NCBI GenBank assembly: GCA_011799875.1
Contig: CM022299.1
Location: 212,542,070 to 212,606,069, forward strand
DNA from: Thinopyrum elongatum
Taxonomy: Eukaryota; Streptophyta; Magnoliopsida; Poales; Poaceae
DNA length: 64,000 nt
Reading direction: 5' to 3'
Positions 9,770 to 20,335 of the stretch are shown here, in pieces. Each line of letters starts with the position of its first letter. The first letter of the stretch is position 1. Made by a program: the position numbers and the translations under genes. The notes under the pieces were generated by a model. That model had not been told where the DNA came from. It saw only the letters and a list, made by a program, of their open reading frames with translations, and ran no database searches.

Positions 9770-11620
9770 ATGGCAGAACTGACTGACACACAGAGCCGCG
9801 ATTGGAATTCCCTCCCCTATGTTCTCTTGGAGTAGATCTGTAATCGTATGGACCTGCTCAGCACCGTGCGTCTGGCTGCATGCTCGGTGTCTATGTACCG
9901 TGTACTCATCCGCAACCGGCCGGCCCTTTTCAAGACACCCTACTTGCTGATGCCCGATCCTCGCAGGTGGCCTAGACACCGACTTTACGATCCTACTGAG
10001 GTTACCGTCGTGCCCCTCGACATGCTACCACTACCCGCCCACTTGTCCTTCATGCACGGCCACTACTGGGCAGGCATGAAGGCCAACTGGATCATCCTCA
10101 TCCACTAATCCGGTAGTCCTTGGTGTCTCGTGGATATCTACACCCAGCGAGAGATCACCCTTCCATCATTGGATACTGCCGGCATCGAGCCTCGCGGCCC
10201 GCCGGACACTCCTACCTACTGCGCATGAGACGCGTTGAGCTTTTGGTATGACCTCCGTTTGCTGAAGGTTGTAATCTGCGAAGTTCTCACATCATCAGAA
10301 GACTACATGGATTACAAGCTCATTGCCTTGTTCGACATGGGACTAGTCTATCTGGAATCCAGTGGCCATATATGGTTATGGCTCATCATCAATCCTGTTG
10401 ACCCTCCATTTCTGTCTAATGCTATAGTGCACGATGGCATCGTTTACGCGGTCGACGCACAGATTGGCTGCATATACTGGTGGAATCTATCGTCGTGTAA
10501 TTGTTCTATCTCATCTCATCTTTACCTTATGAATACGATTGCCGGTTGATTGTTTGAAATTTAGAATAGATAGTATGTCTATAACCACATCATTGCTATA
10601 TGTTCCTCTCATTTCCTAGATTTTTATGACCACACATGTTATTGTTAGAGTTGATATGAGAACAATTGGCATCTAATGATTGTTAGAATAGATATTATGA
10701 GTATAACGTCATGATTGCTATATGTTACTCTCATTTCCAAGATTTTTATAACCACGCATGTTATTGTTAGAGTTGATATGAGAACAGTAGTAACTGCTAT
10801 GGTAGAATATGAGTAGGCCTGGCATAGCTATTTTCCTCTCATTTTTACATGATGTTTGAACCATGAAATATTGCTAGAATATGAAAGCCATTGGCTTATT
10901 TTTTTTAACTTGGGGTATGATTATGACCACGGCATTGCAATTCTCTGGCTATGATCTGTGTCACTGTTATAATAATCTTAATTCCACACATACTCTAAAC
11001 ATGATTGTATATTTTTGTCCTTTTGGTCTCCAATTTGATTTGTTGCAGTAGACGCAAATGTGCTGGCCTTCATAATTCTAGGACCTGGAAATATACAAGT
11101 TAATGGGTGGTGGTTTATCGCTCGTTCAACTAACGATGGTCATTTGATGCTCATTCGCACGTACCAAATTGACCAAACCATTTCATCAAACCACATGCAG
11201 TACAATGCCTGGGGTGTTCGTGACTGTGATGACTATGGATGCTTCGTGTTCGAGAAAGATCCCAGCTCCGTTGGGCCAGGCATATTCAACTGGAGGCGGG
11301 TTTACAGCCTCGGCAACCACTCCATGTTCCTCGGGCTCAATTATCCGATCATCCCACCAATCATCGATCATATCACCGGCGATGATTACCGTGCTATGCA
11401 ACTTCCATTCGCTAGGGGGAACTGTGTTTACACATCGTACCATGGGTTTCATGAATCACCATATCCAGAGATTCGTCGACACAACTTGTTGCCAGATGAT
11501 CTTCAGTGTGTGAAAGGCATCAAGCTTCCAAGCGATGAATGGCTTTTGCAAACCCGACATGCGGCGATGTGGTTCATGCCAACATCAAATATGCACAACT
11601 TGATTCGTAGTGATATCTAG
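9770..11620 (+). pseudogene. F-box/DUF295 gene, two exons, three in-frame stops
   Basis: The frame starts at ATG 9770 (MAELTDTQSRDWNSLP). The F-box motif follows: DWNSLPYVLLE, then LLSTVRLAACSVSMYRVL. F-box proteins connect targets to SCF ubiquitin ligases. TAG at 9833-9835, TAA at 10106-10108 and TGA at 10226-10228 all lie in one otherwise continuous frame. An intron at 10497-11048 fits GT-AG and phase: one base of exon 1 joins two bases of exon 2 and the frame continues. Exon 2 (11049-11620) encodes a DUF295 C-terminal region with WRRVYSLGNHSMFLGLNYPI. There is no frameshift, so decay seems limited to point mutations. A functional product needs readthrough of three stops, which I consider unlikely. 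Confidence 0.72.
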
Positions 11621-11968
11621 ATTGAGCCATGTATCTAGCTGCTATAGCATGACCCTCTTTTGTTGGATATTATGTACTGTAGTTAGTTTGAAGGATAGAT
11701 AGCTTTCTGGGATCAAGTGCATCCTAACTCACCTGCGTAGCATGTACTGATAATGATGATGGAGATGCTGTGCAGAAGCCATATATATCAATTAGGCTTC
11801 AAGTGCGTACTTGTTGGTGAAAGTGTTGTCCAATGGGAATTATATTTTGTATTACTAATGTAGCCTACAAAGTCTGTGGCACAGCCTTGTAACTTCGTAC
11901 TCCATTTCTAAATTTGTACTAGTACTAGTAGTCCTCTATACCGTATATTGCGCTACTCGTACTACTAC
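11621..11968. other. 3' flank of the F-box pseudogene
   Basis: AT-rich, with repeated ctagtactagtag stretches near 11920-11965. It may hold the former 3' untranslated region. No gene seen. Confidence 0.45.
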
Positions 11969-12170
11969 CTCGCTCCTGGTTTATTGGTCCCCTTCGTAAT
12001 TTGTGTCAAATTTTGACCATAAATTTAACTAACTAAATGTTAATGCATGTCACAAAAAATTATATCGTTGGATTCATATTTCAACATAGTTTCCAATGGT
12101 ATAATTTTTGGTGACATGCATTGACATTTTGTTAGTTAAACCTATGGTTAAAATGTGACACTAAATACGA
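11969..12170. mobile_element. Palindromic MITE copy 2
   Basis: Homologous to 8911-9095 (shared tggtttattggtcccctt). The two halves form a long imperfect inverted repeat centred near 12075. As in copy 1, the outer ~20 bp of the right arm is missing. Confidence 0.6.
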
Positions 12171-12331
12171 CTAGTAAGTAGTACAGTAGTACTAGTATAC
12201 GTCGGTTAAATTATTCATCGTGTCCTCACATTGAATTGATGTGACAACACGCTGCACGTGAGGTGACACAAGAGTCCCGGCAGCGTGTTCGGTTCACCAA
12301 AGTGAGCCTCACCCCTCTCGTAGTACAACAG

Positions 12332-12393
12332 CACTCTCCCATTCTCTACAAAATCACTCTCCCATTCTCTACAAAATCACTCTCCCATTCTCT
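12332..12393. repeat. 23-bp tandem repeat in NAC 5' leader
   Basis: Unit cactctcccattctctacaaaat occurs twice in full and once in part, 50-110 bp before the NAC pseudogene ATG. CT-rich leaders are common in grass genes, so this may be 5' untranslated sequence. Confidence 0.75.
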
Positions 12394-12444
12394 CCTGGTC
12401 TCCCCGCCTCCCAGCCGCCGCCTTATTCCGATCCATTTGGTACG

Positions 12445-13847
12445 ATGAGCGATGAGCTACTGGAGCAGCTATACTTCATTGCAAGTAGTCAAAAGGAAGA
12501 CGCTGAAAATATTGATCTCAACAAGGATGCTCTTCAAGCTAGCCGGATGAAGGAAGGAACCAGCGAGGACGCTCCTGTGAGTATTCGTCCCGTCGCCCTA
12601 TATGATGATTTTGATCTTTATGGGTTTTTTCAAGTCTTTAGAGTCTGCATGTAGTAATGAAGCCGAGACCCCAGTTTGTTCGGGTATTGTGGACTTCAGA
12701 TTTGGAGTACCACTTATCTGTCAAAATCTTTCATCATTTACTTAAAACAGTTGATTGATCATACATTGAGTACCATTTAACTAGAATTAACCGATGCAAG
12801 TCCAAGAAGGATTGGCCGGTGCTGCCGGTTGGCGTCAAGTTCGATCCCACGGATCAGGAGCTGATCGAGCACCTTGAGGCCAAAGTGAGTGCTGACAGCG
12901 CGAGGTCTCACCCTCTCATCGATTTGTTCATACCAACCATCGACAGCGAGCATTATTAGAAATGCCAAAGTTTTCAGGCATGAAAGGGCTGGTTTCAATA
13001 AATGGAGAAGTGCTTTCATACATGACATCACCCTTATGCAATACAGAATTAAGGCTGCCTACAAGGATGATCTCTTGAGATGGATTTCTTTTCTGCCCCC
13101 TTGAGGCTTGCTTATGTATTTTCCTTTTTACAGTAGGTTAGCCCTCTTGATTACCCCTTGTAATCCCTGTCATGTACTTGTAACACCTATTTTTTAATAA
13201 AGTTTTTGATATGATGTGGGGGTTTGCCCCACAGTTCCCAGTCAAAAAAAACCATCGACAGCGAGCACGGCATATGCTACACCCATCCTGAGAAACTTCC
13301 AGGTGAGACACCAATCGGCCGTCTACTTGCACAAACATATTCCTTTGTTTATACCTCTATTTTTCTTTTTAGACGCAGACCTAGTGTAGCAATTACAATT
13401 TGACAGCAGTTAATAAAAAGTGAAGCAAGTGACTGCAACATGCCAAAGATGTTATGAAAATGCCAACTACGTACCCTAAAACTTGTATTCGCCAATACTG
13501 CAAGTATCACACTGAGTGGCCTAAGCTAGCACTTCTTCCAGCGCAACTCTAGGGCATTCAAAAGGGGCACACGGATGTGTCGCAAGATACAGTCAAAGTG
13601 CGGCATGCATGTGATGTGGCACAAGACCGGCAATACCTTGCCGGTGACGGTCAACGGCCAGCAGACGGGTAGCAAAAAGGTTCTGGTGATGCACACCAAT
13701 AAGAACTTCGACCAGCAGAGGACCAACTGGGTGATGCACCAGTACCACCTCGGGGACCTGGAGCAAGAGAAGGAGCAAGAGTTGGTCATCTGCAAGATTT
13801 TCTACCAGACCAACACTAGGGCCAGGACTAAAAAGATTATAAGTTAG
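12445..13847 (+). pseudogene. NAC-domain transcription factor pseudogene (SND2/NAC73-like), split by LINE
   Basis: Exon 1 is 12445-12576 (MSDELLEQLYFIASS..., donor gtgagt). Exon 2 starts near 12800 and carries NAC subdomain A ([18 protein letters not shown]) and [12 protein letters not shown]. It continues after an insertion with GICYTHPEKLPG to a gtgag donor at 13303. The last exon ends at 13847 and carries MWHKTGNTLPVTVNGQQTG and NWVMHQYHLGDLEQEKEQEL. Its order and wording fit the NAC group of Arabidopsis SND2/NAC73, transcription factors linked to secondary-wall genes. The 298-bp LINE piece (12953-13250) puts an in-frame TAG right after the junction. A second TAG at 13527-13529 replaces a conserved basic residue, and part of the DNA-binding segment is missing or diverged. 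It is not expected to make a working factor. Confidence 0.75.
12953..13250 (+). mobile_element. 5'-truncated LINE insertion with 17-bp target duplication
   Basis: The insert lies between two exact copies of accatcgacagcgagca (12936-12952 and 13251-13267), which are NAC exon sequence. It ends in a short A tail (13244-13250). The 5' half encodes about 45 residues (RNAKVFRHERAGFNKW..., stop near 13102) like the C-terminal end of a plant L1-type ORF2, followed by a 3' untranslated region. Severe 5' truncation, A tail and long target duplication are the marks of target-primed reverse transcription. A processed gene copy is less likely. Confidence 0.8.
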
Positions 13848-14049
13848 TTTGGTATTGGTATACTTGTACTACCTGGTCGTCTGCAAGTTGGTATTGTTGT
13901 TAAGGATCTTTCGGTATGAATTTGCATTTGCTTCCAACCATCATGTTGAGGGTCGACGTGGATATAAAGCTGAATCATTTGTTTCGAAACGAATTTTCAG
14001 GCACCTAATTTTTATTTGATGGGTAGCATAAGCACATGCCGTTCGAATT
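13848..14049. other. 3' flank of NAC pseudogene
   Basis: No recognisable feature; presumably former 3' untranslated or intergenic sequence. Confidence 0.4.
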
Positions 14050-15220
14050 CCCATTTCTCCAAAAAAAAATACATCTTCATGGGATCCATCCAGTTTCACA
14101 GGCTGATAGTTGGACGCAGCACGTCGAAATTGGGTTGTGGCATGCCAAGCCCAGCTGCAAATTGTTAAAAGAGAGGAGCGATGGATTTGGGCCTTCCAAA
14201 ACAGTTAAGTGTCGCGACCTCGATCGCGTGAAGCGCCTCCCATGGACTAAAAAAAGGCCTAGTCGGTTATTATTAGTTGAAATATGTAAAATATTCCATA
14301 ATAAAAAGAAATATGTAAAATGCAATGAATTTAGTCTGGTTTCACTGAAAACCATCCGATTTGCATGAAATTCATCCGTGGAACCACAAGATGGCTGTCC
14401 ATACAGAGCCTAACCGTACGGAACCAGCAGGTCCATGGCCGTACGCAAGCAAGTGCATGCACTTATTACCACGATGGAAAAATAATGCTGACATCTGAGA
14501 CACCCATGAAATTTTCAACGTAGTCAATAAACGAGAGAATTCTGCAAGTACAGGCTGATAACTGGGATCCAGCAGGTATATTGTTTTTTCAGGTCGAGCA
14601 AGTTTCAACTGGGCTGTAGACTGCCAAGGCTTGGTTTTGTTTTTAACAGGCCCAGCCCATGACGACAATGGGGCTCAAAGATCCAGCAGGTATCAACTGA
14701 CCTCTGGCCCACCAGCCTTAGTTATATTTTCTCTTAGAACATCTGCAGGCAGTTTTTTTACTGAAGAAAACACACAACCCAGTTCTATTTTCCTCTTGAA
14801 ACGCCATGTCCTACTTCCGTTTTCTAATCTCTACCTATAGTTTTACTAGTTCATATACATGTATATTATATTGAAAATACGTAAAGCTCCCTTTTCATCT
14901 TTACATCCTTTTTTTTCCTCCCAGCGCTGATTTTTTTACCACTGATTTTCCCTAAAACCAACTCAAATGCCCCACGTATTATGAGCTTACAAAAATAAAA
15001 CAATATTTTTTTGGCAAATCAATAAGTTCTTACAAAATAAATGTTTATCATTTCTGGATTAAAACAGTTCAGACTCCACCGAAATATGCAAAATTAGGTT
15101 GAACTTTTTGACCATGGTCTGGGCAGAAAATGGACTGTAATAAATTCCTTAAGAATTAGCAAATGGGCGGCAAATTATTAAAAAAAATAGCAAATGGGCT
15201 CTATGTTATCTGCCACAGGT

Positions 15221-16430
15221 TTGGAGGCTGACTTGTGGGCCTACTGAGTTCATGCGTACACAAGGTTTCTCAAAAAAAAAACTTAGTCAACGATCGACTC
15301 TACCAGCGTCAAACCGTTAGATGTCAATCCAACGGCAATCGTGCTTCTTCAGTCTCTTATCTTCCTGCTTCAGCCGCCCAAACCAGCGCCGGCGGAACCG
15401 CCTGCTCCCGCCTCCCGTGGCCGGTTGTGCTACCGGACAGGCCTCATGGCCCCACCCTACTTGCATCCATGGCCTGGCCATCCCTCTACTCACCCACACC
15501 TCCTGTTATTCTCTGGCGACGGCAGCCTCACACTACAGCCGAACCAGTAAACCCTCGTACCCACTCTGCGTGGGAAACAACTACCGAGTCTTCCTCGGCT
15601 CCGGGTCGTTCCCTTACTTGGCCTCGCCGTCGTCCACCGCCTTGGTGCTCTCGGTATGGCGTGGTCAACGAATGACATCCATCTAAAGAGGACTATATGT
15701 GGAGAGGCTGACAGTTGGGTCCACGGCCGCGCGCAAGGCACTGCCTCCTTTTTTTGCGAGTAGAAAGTGTCTCCTTATTACGCGCAAAATAATTATTCCT
15801 CCACCTGACAGCGGGGACCCACCGGAAGGGCCTCTGTATTTCACAAAAAAAACATCCCCCCTCGCTGACAGCTCAGACCCACCAGCTATATCCTCGCACG
15901 CAAGGAAGTGCCTCCTTATTACGCACAAAAAATGGATACCCCCGCTGCTAGGTGGGACCCACCATATATGGAGGCTGACTTGTGGTCCTACTAAGTTGAC
16001 GCGGACGCAGGGCTTTGTCAACTTAGTCAATATAGATGATTCTAGCTGCGGTGACCGTATGATGTCCATCCAACGGCCGTCGTGCTTCTTCAACCTCTGG
16101 TCTTCTTGCTCCAGCCGCCCAAACTAGCGCCGGCCGTGCCGCTTGCTCCTGCCTCTCGTGGCCGACTGTGCTGCCGCGCAGGCCTCACCACCCCCTCCTA
16201 CTCCAACCGCTGGCCAGACCATCCCTCTACTCAGCCACAACCCCTATTATTCTATGGCGACGGTAGCCTCACACCGCAGTCGAACCAGTCAACCCTCGTA
16301 CTCCCCTCCACGTGGGCATCCACTGCTGCGTCTTCCCCGGCTCCATGTCGTCCCCTTCTTAGGCCTTGCCATCGTCCATCGCCTTGGTGCTCTCAACGCG
16401 GCGTGGTCAACATGGTCAAGGAATGACTTC
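15221..16430. repeat. Direct duplication of ~460 bp inside the CACTA region
   Basis: 15221-15680 and 15967-16430 share one order of phrases: ggaggctgacttgtgg, caacggc...cgtgcttcttca, ccgcccaaac...gcgccgg, ggccagaccatccctctac and ccgccttggtgctctc. The copies have diverged by substitutions and small gaps. The intervening 285 bp holds gacag...gacccacc units. Confidence 0.7.
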
Positions 16431-17079
16431 CATCAGAAGAGGACTATACGTGCAGAGGCTGACAGCTGGGTCCACGGCCGCAGCAAGGAAGTGCCTCCTT
16501 ATTACGCGCAAAATAACTATTCCCCCGCTTGATGGCGGGGACCCACCGGAAGGGCCCCTATATTTTGCCAAAAAAATCTTTCCCCCCTGACAGCTGGGAC
16601 CCACCAGCTACATCTTCGCACGCAAGGAAGTGCATCCATATTATGGGCAAAAAAAATGATTCTCCCCCCTGACAGCTCGGACCCACCAGTTATATCTTCG
16701 CACTCAAGGAAGTGCCTCCTTATCCTCCCTGACAGCTAGGACCCACCCGGTCGAACCGTACGTAGGGTTGTCTGTCTGGTCGCGAACGTGTACATACATA
16801 CTGGTCCATCGGTCTCTCTGCAACAATGAACCATGGCCGAGCAAGCAGCGACACATGTAGTAGTAGAGCCCCCGATGTAGTAGTTCAGGCAGTCCAGTCT
16901 AAACCGTGTACATGTATGTACAGCCAGATGCCAAAAAATACGACCATGTATGTACATACGGGCGCGGTCTCGAATGCCTACTCGTGCATACGTACGGCCA
17001 GGGCTCGTGTACATGGTGAGGCAACGGACGGCAGCAACGCCGTCCTGTTCATTGGCAGCCAACCGGCTGGGTCAGAACG

Positions 17080-17800
17080 GTGAAACTGCATCGTGTTCAT
17101 CGGGAGGCAACGGAATGTGTCGTGTTCATCGGGAGCCAACCGGCTTGGACAGAACAGCCGAAACGGGGTCTGGCATACCGCAGTATGGAGGAAACGGCCT
17201 TCTGTTCGACTGGCTACGGTCGAAACGGGGTGCTGTTGATCGGGAGGGGTGTGGCATACCGCAAAACGGAGGAAACGAACTTGTGTTTAAGCACCTACGG
17301 TCGAAACGGGGTTCTGTTCATTGGTAGGGGCATGGCGTACCGCAAAACGGAACTCCACGGACTACTGTTCATCCACCATCTACTGCCTCGCTCCAGCCTC
17401 CACGGGCCACTGTTCATCCACCGTCGACTTCCTCCAGCCTCCATGGGCTACTGTTCATCCACCGTCGACTTCCTCCAGCCTCCACCTACTACTGTTTATC
17501 CACAGTCAACTTCCTCCTGCCTCCACCAGCTGCTGTTCATCCACGGGGTCCTATTCATCCGGCCTCCACCGGCTACTGTTCAACCAGCTCTCCACGGGGT
17601 CCTGTTCATCCAACCTCCACCGGCCACTGTTCAACCAGCCCTCCACGGGGTCCTGTTCATCCACCCCCAACCGGCTCGGGTGTGTGACGGCCTCCTCTCG
17701 ATTGGGGTCATGTTCATCCAGCGGCAACGGCCTCTACTACCACGGGGGTCCTGTTCATCCAACCCCCATCGGGAACTGTTCATCCAACCCCCAACAACGG
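17080..17800. repeat. CTGTTCATCCA tandem array
   Basis: About 15 copies of variants of ctgttcatcca/ctgttcatcggg recur every 30-50 bp, interleaved with cctccagcctccac and accggc. The unit changes from a tcgaaacggggt...gttcat form (17080-17340) to a gttcatccacc...cctcc form (17365-17800). Long open frames here are by-products of this period. Confidence 0.75.
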
Positions 17801-18178
17801 TCATTGTTCATCAAGAGGCAGCAGGTTCGATCGGCTTCAGTTAGTAGTAGTAACGAATGAATCGCTCGGGTTCAGTTAACAGCCAAGGGATCGATCACTC
17901 GGGTTCAGTAACGTAGCTAGTGCAATCGCTCGGGATCAGTAAGCGAACGCCTCGCTCGGGTTCAGTTAGAGCCCAACGCCACATATAGGTGCGTCCCCGG
18001 CCCGCCCAGGACGAAAAGCCCATTTTCTATCATGATTTTTTTGTCATAGAAGTAGGAGCCCACCACATCTATGATGATACATGATTTTGTCACAATTATC
18101 GTCATAGAAGTGTCATAAGCATGACAGGAAAAAAATTCGTTCGGGCCAAAATGTCACGGATGTGTCTTTTTTGTAGTG

Positions 18179-20321
18179 TTGGGGATGCCCAAGGCACCCC
18201 AAGTAAATATTAAAGGATACTCAAGCGTCTAAGCTTGGGGATGCCCCGGAAGGCATCCCATCTTTCTTCAACAAGTATCGGTATGTTTCGGTTTTTGTTT
18301 CGTTCACGTGATATGCGTAAATCTTGGAGCGTCTTTTGTGTTTATTTTTCCCTTTTCTTTTATGCACCATGCTAGTATGAGATAGTCATTGGTTGATTTA
18401 TAGAATGCTCATTGCACTTCACTTATATCTTTTGAGTATGGCTTTATAGAATGCTTCATGTACTTCACTTATATCATTTGAAGTTTGGATTGCCTGTTAC
18501 TCTTCCCATAGAAAACCGTTATTTGTAGAATGCTCTTTTGTTTCACTTATATTTATTAAAGCATGGTTTTTTGTATAAATAATTAAACTCTCACGCTTCA
18601 CTTATATCTATTTAGAGAGTCAACAGGAATTGGTCATTTGCATGGTTAGTCATAAAATTCTACATAAAACGTGTGGATCACTGAATATGATATGTTTGAT
18701 TCCTTGCAATAGTTTTGTGATATAGAGAATGTGGGAGGTACTAGTAAACGGTTGTGGTTAGTAGGAATATTGGTGTGAAGGTTTGTTATTCCCGAAGCAT
18801 GCATGTATAGTCTCTCGTTATGCTATGAAGTTGGAGCATGATTTAATATTGATTGTCTTCCTTATGAGTGGCAGTCGGGGACGAGCGATGGTCTTTTCCT
18901 ACCAATCTATCCCCCTAGGGGCATGCGTAGTAGTACTTTGCTTCGAGGTCTAATAAACTTTTGCAATAAGTATATGAGTTTTTTATGACTAATGTGAGTC
19001 CATGGATTATACGCACCCTCACCTTTCCGCAATTTGCTAGCCTCTACGGTACCGTGCATTGCCCTTTCTCACCTCGATATGTGGTGCAAACTTTGCAGGT
19101 GCATCCAAACCCCATGATTTGATACGCTCTATCACACATAAGCCTTATTATATCTTCCTCAAAACAGCCACCATACCTACCTATTATGGCATTTTCCATA
19201 GCCATTATGAGATATATTCACATGCAACTTCCACCGCTTCCATTTTGATGACTTGAGCATTCACTGTCATATTGCTTTGCATGATCGTAAGATAGCTAGC
19301 ATGATATTTCCATGGCTTGTCCGTTTTTTTATGTCCTTGCTACGCTAGATCATTGCATGTCCTGGTACACTGCGAGAGGCATTCATATAGAGTCATACTT
19401 GGTTCTAGGTATCGAGTTGTAATATTGAGTTTAAGTAAATATAAGTGTGATGATCATCATTATTCATTATTAGAGCATGTCCCAGTGAGGAAAGGATGAT
19501 GAAAACTATGATTCCCCCACAAATCAAGATGAGGCTCTGGACAAATATAAAAAAAGGGAAAAAGTGAGGCCAAAAAGAGCCTAAGAAAAAAAAGAAAAAA
19601 GAAAGAAAAAAATAAAAGAAAAAATGAGTGAAAATAGAGAAGGGGCATGCTAATTCCACACTTGTGCTTCAAAGTAGCACTATGTTTTTCATATAGAGAG
19701 TCTCCTATGTTGTCACTTTCATACACTAGTGGGAATTTTTCATCATAGAGTTAGATGCACACCCACTTAGTTTTCAGTTTGAGCTTTCATACACTTATAG
19801 CTCTTAGTGCATCCCTTGCATGGCAATCCCTACTCCTCGCATCGATATCAATTGATGGGCATCTCCATAGCCCGTTGATTAGCCGCGCCGATGTGAGACT
19901 TTCTTACCTTTTTGTCTTCTCTATGTTTACTCCTATCATCATACTATGTCCATGGCTTGCGCTCATGTATTGCATGAGGGTTAAAAAAGCTGAAGCGCGT
20001 TAAAAAGTATGAACCAATTGATCGGCTTGTCATCGGGGTTGTGCATGATAAATACTTTGTGTTAAGAAGACGGAGCATGACAAGACTATATGATTTTGTA
20101 GGGATAGCGTTCTTTAGCATTGATATTTTGAAATACATGATTGTTTGTTGGGATGCATGAGTATTAATGTCTTTATATCAAATTATAGACTATTGCTTTG
20201 AATCACTCATGTCTTAATATTCATGCCATGATTAGATATATGATCAAGATTATGCTAGGTAGCATTCCACATCAAAAATTATCTTTTTTATCATTTACCT
20301 ACTCGAGGACGAGCAGGAATT
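18179..20321 (+). other. Non-coding internal region with hairpins, no gene
   Basis: Hairpin remains at 18179-18202 and 18238-18259, the second preceded by aagcttggggatgc (18231-18244). Degenerate cttcacttatatc repeats lie at about 18410-18620. An A/G-rich stretch (aaaaaagaaaaaagaaag) lies at 19585-19625. I see no protein-coding signal. Confidence 0.6.
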
Positions 20322-20335
20322 AAGCTTGGGGATGC
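20322..20335 (+). promoter_or_regulatory. Polypurine tract before 3' LTR
   Basis: aagcttggggatgc directly abuts TGATACGTCTTC at 20336. It is identical to the internal copy at 18231-18244. Confidence 0.72.

Larger units (their letters stand above)
14050..18178. mobile_element. CACTA transposon-derived region, one terminus present
   Basis: The right end, ending gtcttttttgtagtg at 18178, is the inverse complement of CACTACAAAAAAGAC, a CACTA terminal inverted repeat. Inward of it are GC-rich repeats with the recurring phrase gacagctgggacccacc (at least nine variants between 15705 and 16745) and cgcaaggaagtgcctcc, typical of CACTA subterminal arrays. Weaker related phrases (gataactgggatccagcagg) reach back to about 14100, so the left limit is uncertain. 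No transposase is visible and no left terminus was found, so this is a deletion derivative or fragment. All open frames here, including those of 254 and 179 codons at 17080-17860, overlap in different frames and follow the repeat units. Confidence 0.62.

Noticed and set aside
9770..11620. Functional F-box gene using stop readthrough
   Set aside because: Three stops, one of them at codon 22 inside the F-box, make readthrough implausible without transcript and protein evidence.
15235..16532. Several GC-rich open frames of 110-146 codons on both strands
   Set aside because: They overlap each other in CACTA subterminal repeats, without domain or consistent start.
17365..17800. CRISPR-like spaced repeats
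   Set aside because: Units are degenerate, the spacers are themselves repetitive and the genome is a plant's; it is a tandem array in a transposon.
17080..17860. Overlapping open frames of 254 and 179 codons
   Set aside because: They lie in different frames over a CTGTTCATCCA tandem array; amino-acid content mirrors the DNA repeat.
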